From JAXHTY01 sp034189225 (GTDB lineage Bacteria > Desulfobacterota > Desulfobacteria > Desulfobacterales > Desulfosudaceae): a stretch of DNA of 57,748 nt. Under the pieces are notes generated by a model. It worked only from the letters and a program-made list of their open reading frames with translations. It was not told where the DNA came from and did no database searches. Below, piece after piece: positions 33,300-41,984 of the stretch. Every line of letters starts with the position of its first letter. The first letter of the stretch is position 1. Where the stretch lies: positions 1 through 57,748 of the forward strand of contig JAXHVL010000180.1 of NCBI GenBank assembly GCA_034189225.1, read 5' to 3'. Position numbers and translations under genes: made by a program.

Positions 33300-34205
33300 A
33301 TGACACATCAGAAAAAAATATTGGTTTTACTGGACGGATCTGCTCGTTCAGAACTGACGCTGCGGTTTGTTGCGGCCATGCAGCCATTCAAAAAGGAAAG
33401 AATCGTTTTGTATCAGGTGTTCAGTGAACTCCCCGAGTTCTGTCTGGACATGGCCCTGGATTCGGATGGTCTGGCTGCTTCCAAAGAAATCGCAGCCTGG
33501 CGTACCGAACAGAAAAAAAAGATGCAGACCTTTCTTGAGGACGGCAAGAATCTTCTTGTCAAGGAGGGGTTTCATGAGGCCATGGTGGAAATCAAGCTGC
33601 GGGACCGGCAGGTCGGTGTGGCAAGGGATATTCTTGCGGAAGCCATCAGGCAATATGATCTCGTGGTCATGCGAAGGCGGGGGTCCGGTAATATTGCAGG
33701 CGTGCTGCTCGGTGGCGTAACCAACAAGCTGTTGTCCAAATTGCCGGATATACCGGTTATCCTGGCGGGCCGACGGCCGCACAACAGCAATATACTGATC
33801 TCGGTGGATGGCTCCATGGTTTCGCACCGGGCTGTGGCGATTATTGCCGAACACCTGGGCGGTTATGGCTACCATGTATTGTTGCTGCACGTGATCCGTG
33901 CCCATGGCCTTGACATCATGCCGGCGGAAATGCTCGAGGGGCACAGGCGGCGTATGCTTCAGATGTTTGATGAAATGAAGGAGCGGCTGGTTGCTCACGG
34001 TTTTGCGGACGGGGCCGTGACATCGAAAATTATAACCGGTGCCGAAAGCCGTGCGGACGCCATTGTCGAGGAAGCGCAGGCAGGTGACCATAATACGATT
34101 GTCGTCGGCAGGCGTGGGCTTTCCCGGGTACAAGAATTTCTCATGGGCCGGGTGTGCAGCAAGGTGGTGCACCGGGGCAGTGATTTTACGGTGTGGATTG
34201 TCTGA
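33300..34205 (+). CDS. Tandem-domain universal stress protein (first paralogue)
   Basis: A 301-residue protein with two UspA domains. Domain 1 starts KKILVLLDGSARSELTLRF; domain 2 starts NILISVDGSMVSHRAVAII and ends with VVGRRGLSRVQEFLMGRVCS, the G-x2-G-x9-G nucleotide-binding loop (the final Ser/Thr is Arg here). In domain 1 the loop begins with RRRG instead of GxxG and may not bind ATP. It should be a cytoplasmic stress or energy-status protein. The gap to the next usp gene is 24 bases, so the two are co-transcribed. The two proteins share the odd ending FTVWIV, which supports recent duplication. Confidence 0.9.
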   Translation: MTHQKKILVLLDGSARSELTLRFVAAMQPFKKERIVLYQVFSELPEFCLDMALDSDGLAASKEIAAWRTEQKKKMQTFLEDGKNLLVKEGFHEAMVEIKLRDRQVGVARDILAEAIRQYDLVVMRRRGSGNIAGVLLGGVTNKLLSKLPDIPVILAGRRPHNSNILISVDGSMVSHRAVAIIAEHLGGYGYHVLLLHVIRAHGLDIMPAEMLEGHRRRMLQMFDEMKERLVAHGFADGAVTSKIITGAESRADAIVEEAQAGDHNTIVVGRRGLSRVQEFLMGRVCSKVVHRGSDFTVWIV

Positions 34206-34229
34206 AAAATTAGAAAAGGGAGGGCTATA

Positions 34230-35171
34230 ATGAATACACCACCAGAAGGAACGAACACCAAACGGCTGCTGGTCTTGCTGGATCAGTCAGAACGGTCCAT
34301 GCGGACGCTGGAATATCTGGCCTCGGTGGAACCCTTTAAGAAAATATCGCTCGTCCTCTATCATGTTTACAGTGATCTGCCGGAATATTACTGGGACATG
34401 GCCATTGAGGCCAATAATTCAAAAGCCTTGAAAGAAGTCCGGGAGCGGTGGATGGAAAAGAAGGACGGGGTCATAAAATTCATGCTGGATGCCAAGTCCT
34501 TTCTGGTGGAATCTGGGTTTTCCGGCGACGCCGTGGAAGTGAAGATTCAAAAATGGAAAAACGGCATTGCCCGGGATATCCTGGAAGAATCGGCAATGGG
34601 ATATGACGCCGTTATGCTGCGGCGCCGGGGAATGACCGGACTGAAGGATATCATCCTGGGCAGCGTTTCCAGCAAGCTTCTGTCAAAATTGAAAGATACC
34701 CCGGTGATGCTTGCCGGTACCCGTGAACATAACAAAAAGCTGCTCGTTGCCGTGGATGAATCGCCAAGCTCAGCCAGTGTTGTCGAGTTTGTCAGCCGGT
34801 TGGTCGGCGGATACGACTATTCGGTTGAGCTTTTCCATGTGATTCGGGGCCTGGATACCCTGAACCCCGGCGATCCCGGCTATATACCGCCCGATATGTT
34901 TGAAGATATTAAAAGATCAATAGGCTACCGGTTTGAAACCCTACGGGAAAGTCTTGTTGCCGCGGGGATTGACGCAGACCGGATATCCGAAAAAATTGCT
35001 ACCGGCGCCGGCAGCCGTGCCGAAGCCATCGTGGAAGAAGCCCGTTCCGGCGGGTTTGGCACAATCGCGGTCGGCCGGCGCGGGGTGTCCCGGGTGGAGG
35101 ACTTTTTCATGGGACGGGTCTGCAACAAGGTGATTCATATCGGCCAGGAATTTACCGTGTGGATCGTATAA
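34230..35171 (+). CDS. Tandem-domain universal stress protein (second paralogue)
   Basis: A 313-residue paralogue of the upstream gene with the same two-domain layout: KRLLVLLDQSERSMRTLEYL at the N-terminus and KLLVAVDESPSSASVVEFV opening domain 2. The C-terminal nucleotide loop is VGRRGVSRVEDFFMGRVCN. Domain 1 again has RRRG in place of GxxG. AAAAGGGAGGG precedes the ATG. It ends 28 bases before the acyl-CoA synthetase-acetyltransferase gene. Known mycobacterial Pat enzymes acetylate a universal stress protein, so this pair is a natural substrate candidate for the neighbour (inference from established knowledge). Confidence 0.9.
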   Translation: MNTPPEGTNTKRLLVLLDQSERSMRTLEYLASVEPFKKISLVLYHVYSDLPEYYWDMAIEANNSKALKEVRERWMEKKDGVIKFMLDAKSFLVESGFSGDAVEVKIQKWKNGIARDILEESAMGYDAVMLRRRGMTGLKDIILGSVSSKLLSKLKDTPVMLAGTREHNKKLLVAVDESPSSASVVEFVSRLVGGYDYSVELFHVIRGLDTLNPGDPGYIPPDMFEDIKRSIGYRFETLRESLVAAGIDADRISEKIATGAGSRAEAIVEEARSGGFGTIAVGRRGVSRVEDFFMGRVCNKVIHIGQEFTVWIV

Positions 35172-35199
35172 CAGATTGTTCATACCACAAGAGGTGGCA

Positions 35200-37893
35200 A
35201 TGAGTGTACACAACCTGGATAAATTGTTTTCACCCGCATCGGTTGCGGTGATCGGGGCCAGCGAAAAAGAAGACAGTATCGGCGCTGCGATTATGCAAAA
35301 TCTTTGTGATTTCGGATACAGCGGGACCATTTATCCCGTTAACCCGCATTATAAGAATATTCTCGGTCGCAAAGCATACGCGGAAATTCAAAAACTGCCC
35401 GCCGCCCCTGACTTGGCGGTTATTGCAACGCCCATTGCCACGGTCCCGGAGATTGTAAAAGACCTGGCTGGCATCGGTTGTGCGGGCGGGGTTGTCATTT
35501 CCGCGGGAGGTAAAGAAACCGGCCAGGAAGGCGTCCGGCGGGAAGCGGCCATCAAGCAAGCGGCGCAGGAAAGGGGCTTTCGCATCATTGGTCCCAATTG
35601 CCTGGGTATCATCTCGGACAAGTCCCGCCTGAACGCCACTTTTGCCAGCTGCATGCCCCAGAGCGGCGGCATGGCATTTGTGTCCCAGAGTGGGGCCATC
35701 TGCACCGCCATTCTGGATTTCAGCAAAAAGGAGAATATCGGGTTCAGTTATTTCATCAGTCTCGGTTCCATGCTGGACGTTGATTTCGGGGATATACTGG
35801 ACTACCTGGGCAGCGATCCAAAAGTCGACAGCATCGTGTTGTACGTGGAAAACTTTACACGGTTTCGAAACTTCATGAGCGCGGCCCGGGCCGTTTCTCG
35901 AATCAAGCCCGTTATTGCCCTCAAGGCCGGACGGACAAAAGCCGGCGCTCTGGCCGCGGCCTCCCACACCGGCGCCCTGGCCAGCGAAGATGCGGTCTAC
36001 GATGCAGCCTTCAAACGGGCGGGGATTGTGCGGGTCAAAACGTTTCAGGAGCTTTTTGATTGCGCGGCCTTTCTGGCCAGGCAGCCCAAGGTCGCCGGCG
36101 ATGGACTGGCCATCGTAACCAATGCGGGCGGGCCCGGCGTCATGGCGGCCGATTCCATGGCCGACTACGGCGGTGAACCGGTTCGGCTGTCTCCGGAAAC
36201 CATTTCTCGCCTTAATGGATTTCTGCCGCCGCACTGGAGCCATGGCAATCCCGTGGATATCCTTGGCGATGCATCCCCTGAGCGTTATCGGAAAACTGTT
36301 GAGGTTTTGATGCAGGCACGGGAAGTCAACGGCCTGTTAATCATGCTTGCCCCGCAGACCATGACCCGGCCCGCAGAGGTGGCCGAGGTGCTGGTGGAAA
36401 TCCTGAAAGACAAAAAAACACCTGTTTTTACCGCCTGGATGGGCGGCGCGGAGGTGGAAGCCGGCCGCCGCATTTTGAATAGAGGCGGTATCGGTCACTT
36501 TGACACCCCTGAGCGGGCGGTCCGCGCATTTATGGATTTATACCAATATTCCCGGAACAATGCACTGCTTCAGGAAATTCCGCCGAGTCTGCCGGGAAAG
36601 CTGTCTTTTGACAGACCCGGCGCAAGTGAAATTATTCAGACCAGCCTGGGCCGGTCGCAAGGTTTTCTTACCGAAATCGAATCCAAAAAATTGTTGGATG
36701 CGTATGGCATTCCGGTTAATCCCACACGGCTTGCCACCACCGCGGATGAGGCCGTTACCCATGCCGCCACAACGGGATATCCCGTTGTTCTCAAGGTGCA
36801 TTCGCTTGATATCTCCCACAAAACCGATGCCGGCGGCGTGGTAACAGGAATAAACGACGAACCGATGGTTCGGGATGCCTTTGAGCGCATCATGGCCAAT
36901 GCCCGGGCCTATGCCCCGAAAGCGGTTATCGACGGCGTTACTGTCCAGAAAATGATACCCGCCGCGGACCATGAATTGATCATCGGTGCCCGGATGGACC
37001 GGGATTTCGGCCCGGTGCTTTTGTTCGGCATGGGCGGTATTTACACGGAGGTATACCAGGACAGCGCCATCGCCCTGCCCCCGTTGAACCGGCTGCTGGC
37101 AAGACAGATGATGTCAGAAACCCGGATTTATCAAGCCTTGAAGGGCTTTCGAAACCGGCCGGCCGCAGATATGGTTCGGCTGGAAGAAATCATGATCCGG
37201 CTGTCCCAGCTGGTGACGGATTTTTCCGAGATCCAGGAGATCGATATCAATCCCCTGCTGGTGACGGCTTATGCTATTGTTGCCGCGGATGCCAGGGTTT
37301 CTGTAAAACCGGCGGAAAAGAAAACGCCTCATCACCTTGTCATCAGCCCTTATCCCAACCAGCTTGAGGAAACAGTATTTCTTGAAGACGCAGGACAGTT
37401 GATGGTACGGCCGATCCGGCCGGAAGATGCACCTATGGTGGTGGACCTCTTTAACAGCCTTTCCCCGCAGAGTATTTACAACCGGTTTTTTTCACCCATG
37501 AAAACCCTGCCCCATGACATGCTGGCGCGATTTACGCAAATCGATTACGACAGGCAGGTCGCCCTTGTGGCGGTCCTTCGGGAAGGCGAACAGGACCGGC
37601 TGATAGGCATTGCCCGCGTGATCCCGGAATATAACATGAAAAACGCCGAATTTGCCGTTCTGGTCGACGACCAGTGGCATGGCAAAGGCGTCGGCGCAAC
37701 TCTCCTGGAACGGTGCCTGGATCTTGCGCGACAACTGGAGATTGAAAAAGTGTATGGGACCGTGTTGGCGGATAACACCAAGATGCTCGCTCTCGGCAAA
37801 AAGCTGGGCTTTACGATTAAGCGGGTGCCCGGGGCGGATACTTATGAACTGAGCCTTTGCTTTCCCCCTCGCCAACCGGAGTCCCCATCATAG
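35200..37893 (+). CDS. ADP-forming acyl-CoA synthetase fused to GNAT acetyltransferase
   Basis: An 897-residue fusion: CoA-binding domain (about 1-130, SPASVAVIGASEKEDSIGAA), two succinyl-CoA-ligase-like domains to about 460, an ATP-grasp domain (about 480-710), and a GNAT domain (about 735-885, VLVDDQWHGKGVGATLLERC). The phosphorylatable His of active ADP-forming acetyl-CoA synthetases is present in ASHTGALASED (H256). As I recall, Salmonella Pat-type acetyltransferases have lost it, so both activities may be alive here. The ATG at 35200 follows AGAGGTGG. The protein could make acetyl-CoA or ATP and acetylate lysines, for example of AMP-forming synthetases or the upstream stress proteins. 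Confidence 0.9.
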   Translation: MSVHNLDKLFSPASVAVIGASEKEDSIGAAIMQNLCDFGYSGTIYPVNPHYKNILGRKAYAEIQKLPAAPDLAVIATPIATVPEIVKDLAGIGCAGGVVISAGGKETGQEGVRREAAIKQAAQERGFRIIGPNCLGIISDKSRLNATFASCMPQSGGMAFVSQSGAICTAILDFSKKENIGFSYFISLGSMLDVDFGDILDYLGSDPKVDSIVLYVENFTRFRNFMSAARAVSRIKPVIALKAGRTKAGALAAASHTGALASEDAVYDAAFKRAGIVRVKTFQELFDCAAFLARQPKVAGDGLAIVTNAGGPGVMAADSMADYGGEPVRLSPETISRLNGFLPPHWSHGNPVDILGDASPERYRKTVEVLMQAREVNGLLIMLAPQTMTRPAEVAEVLVEILKDKKTPVFTAWMGGAEVEAGRRILNRGGIGHFDTPERAVRAFMDLYQYSRNNALLQEIPPSLPGKLSFDRPGASEIIQTSLGRSQGFLTEIESKKLLDAYGIPVNPTRLATTADEAVTHAATTGYPVVLKVHSLDISHKTDAGGVVTGINDEPMVRDAFERIMANARAYAPKAVIDGVTVQKMIPAADHELIIGARMDRDFGPVLLFGMGGIYTEVYQDSAIALPPLNRLLARQMMSETRIYQALKGFRNRPAADMVRLEEIMIRLSQLVTDFSEIQEIDINPLLVTAYAIVAADARVSVKPAEKKTPHHLVISPYPNQLEETVFLEDAGQLMVRPIRPEDAPMVVDLFNSLSPQSIYNRFFSPMKTLPHDMLARFTQIDYDRQVALVAVLREGEQDRLIGIARVIPEYNMKNAEFAVLVDDQWHGKGVGATLLERCLDLARQLEIEKVYGTVLADNTKMLALGKKLGFTIKRVPGADTYELSLCFPPRQPESPS

Positions 37894-37949
37894 GGGTAGG
37901 GGGAATACCGGCAAACCGCAACAACACTTTAAGCAAAAGGAGATGGATA

Positions 37950-38687
37950 ATGGATACCAAAGTAAGCGGCTATGTCCCTGGCATGTATGCAAAAAAACGT
38001 CCCGGCCTCAACATGATGGTGGACCAGTGCATCCGGGAATGGGAAGAGAAGAAGGCGGCGGAAAAACGAAAAAAGGCGGCCGAGGCCCCGCCCGTCCTGA
38101 ACAATTGTATTGCGTTTTCAAGGAAGATCGGGGTCGGCGCCCTTGAGATTGCCGACCTGCTTGCTGGGAAAATTGATTTTAAGGTGGTGGATCGTGAGAT
38201 CATGGAGCATATTGCCCAGTCCAGGGAACTCCATGACAAGACTGTGGATTATTTTGACGAACGATACCCGGGGCATGTGAACGAATTCGCCTCCCTGATG
38301 TTCGGCGAAAAATCCTTTACCATGGGGGATTATCTGCGCAATCTGGCCAATGCTGTGGTGAAAATCGCGGAAACCGGGCCCACCATCTTTGTGGGCCGGG
38401 CCGCCCATTTGATTCTGCCACGGGATAAGGTGTTGGCCGTTCGGTTCATCAGCTCAGACCAACACCGAATCAAACGGGTGGCGGATATCATGGATATCAG
38501 TGAAGGCGCGGCAGGCAAAGAACTTGAAAAGCAAGACAAGCTTCAGCGGGAGTTTTTCCGGAAAAGTTTCCATAAAAAAGACGCCTCCCCCTATGAGTTC
38601 GACCTGGTCATTAACCGGGATTACTTTCCAGAGTCGGAATGGGCTGCGGAAATGGTGGAAAAGGCCTATCGGCTGAAGTTCGGGTAA
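37950..38687 (+). CDS. Cytidylate kinase-like family protein
   Basis: A 245-residue protein of the cytidylate-kinase-like family seen in anaerobic deltaproteobacteria. The N-terminus has a Lys/Glu-rich helix (EWEEKKAAEKRKKAAEA). The kinase-like part includes IAFSRKIGVGALEIADLLA where a P-loop would normally be, FVGRAAHLIL, VRFISSDQHRIKRVADIM and a closing YEFDLVINRDYF. The Walker A glycines are incomplete (GVGALEIA rather than GxxxxGKS), so true CMP kinase activity is doubtful. The start is set by AAAAGGAG eight bases before the ATG. It lies 56 bases after the synthetase-acetyltransferase gene and is probably the end of that transcription unit; a strong hairpin follows. Confidence 0.83.
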   Translation: MDTKVSGYVPGMYAKKRPGLNMMVDQCIREWEEKKAAEKRKKAAEAPPVLNNCIAFSRKIGVGALEIADLLAGKIDFKVVDREIMEHIAQSRELHDKTVDYFDERYPGHVNEFASLMFGEKSFTMGDYLRNLANAVVKIAETGPTIFVGRAAHLILPRDKVLAVRFISSDQHRIKRVADIMDISEGAAGKELEKQDKLQREFFRKSFHKKDASPYEFDLVINRDYFPESEWAAEMVEKAYRLKFG

Positions 38688-38710
38688 ATAAAAAAAGCTT
38701 TCGACCTTTT

Positions 38711-38738
38711 CGTTCCCACGCTCTCCTGCGTGGGAACG
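38711..38738. terminator. Hairpin between convergent kinase-like and hydratase genes
   Basis: A perfect 11-bp stem CGTTCCCACGC/GCGTGGGAACG with a 6-base loop. It lies between two converging genes and can stop transcription from both sides. The same sequence is known as a dispersed palindrome in many proteobacteria, so it may be a repeat reused as a terminator. Confidence 0.65.
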
Positions 38739-38756
38739 AGAGGCGGTTTTCGCGAC

Positions 38757-39497
38757 TCACCGAACCAGGTGGATTAACGTCTCGTTCTCCATCTCCAGGT
38801 ATTTCTGCAGATCCCGGGCATTGAAATTGATGAAGCGCTTGACGGCGGTCAGGCACCCTGCCGGTTTTTCGGCAAAGGCCATGGCCCGCTTTGTGGCCGT
38901 TCCGGCCAGTTCGTCGGCGGGCACCACTTCGTTGACCAGGCCGATATCCCAGGCTTCCCGGCCGCTGATATCCTCTGATGAAAGCATGACCTCAGCGGTT
39001 CGGGCCGGACCGATCAGCCGCGGCATAAAGAAACCGGCCCCGCCTTTTGAGACAATGCCCAGGTCAATGCAGGGGTTCTGAATGGTTGTATCCTCGGCCA
39101 GGATCCGGTAGTCACATGCCAGCCCGATATTAAGATGCGACGCCAGGACGCTGCCACTGTTAACGTAAATCACAAACGTTTTCATAGTGGCCAGCGTCAG
39201 CACCAGCTGACTGATCACATTAAACATCCTGTGGATAAGGGTTATATCCCGGTTTCTCTCATAAAAGCGACTGAAAAATGCGACAAACTCTTCCTGGCCG
39301 TTGGATTCGGGACTGCCGGTGACAAGCAATACCTTGATTGCATCGTCTGCAGCGATTGTGCCTAGAAAATCAATCACCTGGTCCCGTGCCTTCAGATTTT
39401 CGGTGCCCAGCAGAAAATTCCGGTGAAAATCCAGAAACGCCAATGGCGGCTCAATAGCCCCGGTAAACGTGGCACATGATAATAATGTCTCTTTCAT
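38757..39497 (-). CDS. Enoyl-CoA hydratase/isomerase-family protein
   Basis: A 246-residue crotonase-fold protein. The oxyanion-hole region is VYVNSGSVLASHLNIGLACD, and the second active-site block is PCIDLGIVSKGGAGFFMPRL; the hydratase Glu positions are not clearly conserved. GREAWDIGLVNEVVP is the typical crotonase helix. The first 30 residues and an FxSRFYERNRD insertion are atypical. Its start overlaps the stop of the upstream sensor gene by four bases, so it is translationally coupled to a signal-transduction protein, which is unusual for a metabolic enzyme. It ends the long minus-strand operon. It may have a regulatory rather than a catalytic role, comparable to crotonase-fold members of Rpf-type signalling systems (inference). 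Confidence 0.8.
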   Translation of the reverse strand: MKETLLSCATFTGAIEPPLAFLDFHRNFLLGTENLKARDQVIDFLGTIAADDAIKVLLVTGSPESNGQEEFVAFFSRFYERNRDITLIHRMFNVISQLVLTLATMKTFVIYVNSGSVLASHLNIGLACDYRILAEDTTIQNPCIDLGIVSKGGAGFFMPRLIGPARTAEVMLSSEDISGREAWDIGLVNEVVPADELAGTATKRAMAFAEKPAGCLTAVKRFINFNARDLQKYLEMENETLIHLVR

Positions 39498-40483
39498 GGC
39501 AATTCCTCATGCCCGGCGTCTCCGGAAAACAGCCGCTGCTTTTCCGCTTCATCCATATATTCGAGAAGCTCGGGATACAGATGCTGGGCGCAGTCCGGGC
39601 AAAGCGTATGGGTAAAATCCGCGTTCGTGCGGTGGTGTATATAGCTTTCCACTTCCTTCCACCGGCCCGATGTTTCCCTGATTTTCTTGCACCGGGAACA
39701 GATGGGTAAATATCCGCTGAGTACCTTTGCGAGGGTATCGGCAAGCTCGCTCTTAATTCGTTTCTGTTCTTCCATGGCATTTTTCAGATCCGTAAGGTCG
39801 GAGAGAGTGGCCACCACCTGTTGAGAGCCCGGAATCAGTGAAAAAGTAATCTGCACTACTTTTTTCTCACCGACCATGGGCGCAAATGGGAGTTCCAGGT
39901 GGCTGCGCACACTCCCGGCATCATTTTTCACCGAATGATAATACTGCATCACTTTCTGATGATGAGATGCCGGTATGAAATCCAGCAGGTTTTTGATCTT
40001 TTCCAGTTTCACGGCGGACATGCCGGAAAGAAGCTCAAACCGGTTGTTGACCATGGCCAGCCTGCCCTTGCCCTCGACAATGGCGATGGCGGTTCCGGTG
40101 TTTTGAAAAATGGTTTTATACAGCAGCCAGTGGTCGATGGCCCGCTGCCGGGCATGGGCAATGTCCTCGCTTAAGAGAACACTGGCCGTACCCACCATAA
40201 AAAACATGACGATCCGGAGGCCGTCGTTGGTAAAACTGTCGTCAAACCGGAACAGCAGGTGACTGATAACAAGAATGAGGGCCAGCATGCCCGCCACGGC
40301 AATCCCCCGTCGTTTCCACCAGATACAGGCCAGCACAATGGGCAGGTAATAAAAATGGGTAAACACCGTGCCCGTCCCCAATACATAATGATAATAAATT
40401 GTGAGAGCGGCGGCCAGCGTCATCAGGAGCGCCATGACCCCATACTTGCAGGCGGATGAGAGTTCAAACAGGGAAACAATCAT
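39494..40483 (-). CDS. Membrane PAS-domain sensor with C-terminal CxxC/CxxC motif
   Basis: A 329-residue protein. About four transmembrane segments fill residues 10-105 (for example GVMALLMTLAAALTIYYHYV). A PAS domain follows (about 115-245, YKTIFQNTGTAIAIVEGKGR), then a short coiled coil. A C-terminal zinc-ribbon-like motif reads LPICSRCKKIR ... LCPDCAQHLYPELL, a tail common on deltaproteobacterial signalling proteins and probably a metal-binding partner site. There is no kinase, GGDEF or other output domain, so it needs partners. It overlaps the start of the hydratase-like gene and is close to the PilZ gene upstream, within the minus-strand operon. Confidence 0.82.
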   Translation of the reverse strand: MIVSLFELSSACKYGVMALLMTLAAALTIYYHYVLGTGTVFTHFYYLPIVLACIWWKRRGIAVAGMLALILVISHLLFRFDDSFTNDGLRIVMFFMVGTASVLLSEDIAHARQRAIDHWLLYKTIFQNTGTAIAIVEGKGRLAMVNNRFELLSGMSAVKLEKIKNLLDFIPASHHQKVMQYYHSVKNDAGSVRSHLELPFAPMVGEKKVVQITFSLIPGSQQVVATLSDLTDLKNAMEEQKRIKSELADTLAKVLSGYLPICSRCKKIRETSGRWKEVESYIHHRTNADFTHTLCPDCAQHLYPELLEYMDEAEKQRLFSGDAGHEELP

Positions 40484-40541
40484 AATCCACTCGTTTGGTT
40501 TAATGGTTAATTGACTCGTGAAATATTCAAACTAAATACTT

Positions 40542-40976
40542 TTACTCCTCAAACTTCACCCCCACACCATATAATTCCGTGGTTCCCTGCTGAAAGGTCT
40601 TGCACCAGATGACGGTGGCATTGATCACTCGCTCCGCCAGCCCTGAAGAAAGCGCTTCATCCGGATTTCGGATTTTCAGGCGCAAGGCCGTGCCCGGCTG
40701 AATTGCCCGCGATGTTTCAAAGTATGCGCCGTCCTTGCTGAGATTGTACAGCATGGCCTTGCGATATACCCTGCAAGGAGTTTCGGCATACACGATAGGG
40801 GCTGTTTCATAAACCCGGGCATAGGCCCGGTGAAAAAAGTGCGGGCCATTTCGCCGGGTGCCGGGCGGACCATTTGCATCTTTGCGCCTGCCATCGGAAA
40901 GAACGCCGGAACGCGGATAAAACACCGAGGTTTCGATTGAACGTGATGAATACCGGATATTGTATGTTGCCGTCAT
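40542..40976 (-). CDS. PilZ-domain protein
   Basis: A 144-residue protein whose last 95 residues match a PilZ c-di-GMP-binding domain: YNLSKDGAYFETSRAIQPGT corresponds to the (N/D)xSxxG half of the binding site, and YGVGVKFEE is the closing strand. The N-terminal RxxxR half is less clear: Arg-rich stretches occur at GRRKDANGPPGTRRNGP and YRKAML. It may sense the product of the diguanylate cyclase at 20141. It lies 65 bases downstream of the receiver-CBS gene in the minus-strand operon, giving that operon a possible second-messenger input. Confidence 0.82.
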   Translation of the reverse strand: MTATYNIRYSSRSIETSVFYPRSGVLSDGRRKDANGPPGTRRNGPHFFHRAYARVYETAPIVYAETPCRVYRKAMLYNLSKDGAYFETSRAIQPGTALRLKIRNPDEALSSGLAERVINATVIWCKTFQQGTTELYGVGVKFEE

Positions 40977-41041
40977 ATGGGACCCCTTTTGTTTTTTACT
41001 GTCAGTTTTTCAAAACCATCAGCCTTTCCAGGAAAAGCGGG

Positions 41042-41944
41042 CTACTGGCGCAGAATACCCGCCATTTCAAAAAACAGGTCCTGCTCCCGGATAACGCCGG
41101 CCAGTTCCTCATTCAGGACCACCACCAGGCGCCTTGCCCGGTTTTTTATCATCATGTAAGTGGCCTCCATCAGCGATGCTTCGCCGTCAATGGAAAAGGG
41201 GGCCGGCGACATGATTTCCTTTATTTTTGTTTTTGCCTTTTGTTTTACTTCTGCTGCAAACATGCCTTCCCAGAACATGGGCGAATACTGGATGCTGTCG
41301 GCCAGCGAGGGCTTGGGCGCCGACAGATAATCCGGCAGGATCATGGCCAGCAGATCGGTGATGGCCAGAAATCCACGGGCATTTTTATTGGCGTCCACCA
41401 CCAGTACGGAACGGTGACCGGTTTCCATCAGCCGGGAGGTGGAGAGCTTCAGGCGAAAGGACGCCTCCAGTTCGGAAATGGCCTCCTGAACCGTACGATC
41501 CCCGTCCAGCAGTGTATAATCGGCAATGGGAATCATGATTCCCCGCACGCGCTTTTCCCGTTCCTCCCGGTGCGGTTCCCCCCGATGACAAACATCCTTT
41601 ATCTTGCCGGCCAGCAGGTTGATGTCACAGGGTTTGGTCAGGTAATCCAGCGCCCCTTGCTCATATGCCTGCATTGCAGAAAAATCATCCCCATGGCCGG
41701 TCAGCATGATCACCGGGGTTTCAGGTGCCTTTTCTTTAATCTGCCGCAGGGTCTCATGGCCGTCCATGTCCGGCATCTTGATGTCCAGAATGACCACATC
41801 CGGGTTTTCGTTGATTTTCTCAATCGCCTGCCGCCCGTTTTCCGCCAGGATGGTTTCAAATCCCCGCTGGGTCAGCAGCTTGTTAACCGTGGCCCGGAAC
41901 TGGGCCTCATCATCCACCATTAATACTTTTATCGGTTTTGTCAT
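41042..41944 (-). CDS. Response regulator with receiver and paired CBS domains
   Basis: A 300-residue protein. Residues 1-125 form a complete receiver (acidic pair D11-D12, phosphorylated D54 in VVILDIKMPDMDG, Thr in LTGHG, Lys in TKPCD). Residues about 140-295 hold two CBS motifs (IMIPIADYTLLDGDRTVQEA ... and IMSPAPFSIDGEASLMEATY ...). CBS pairs bind adenosyl ligands such as ATP, AMP or SAM, so this protein could combine phosphorylation with energy charge. There is no DNA-binding domain. GAGGAGA precedes the ATG. It lies within the DASS transporter operon, 40 bases after the Yip1-like gene. Confidence 0.9.
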   Translation of the reverse strand: MTKPIKVLMVDDEAQFRATVNKLLTQRGFETILAENGRQAIEKINENPDVVILDIKMPDMDGHETLRQIKEKAPETPVIMLTGHGDDFSAMQAYEQGALDYLTKPCDINLLAGKIKDVCHRGEPHREEREKRVRGIMIPIADYTLLDGDRTVQEAISELEASFRLKLSTSRLMETGHRSVLVVDANKNARGFLAITDLLAMILPDYLSAPKPSLADSIQYSPMFWEGMFAAEVKQKAKTKIKEIMSPAPFSIDGEASLMEATYMMIKNRARRLVVVLNEELAGVIREQDLFFEMAGILRQ

Positions 41945-41984
41945 TTTATCGTCTCCTCAATGCACTGGGTGTTCATATCCTCAT

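Noticed and set aside
40874..41923. Plus-strand open frame of 349 codons opposite the receiver-CBS gene
   Set aside because: It is fully antisense to a clear receiver-CBS protein and has no recognisable domain.
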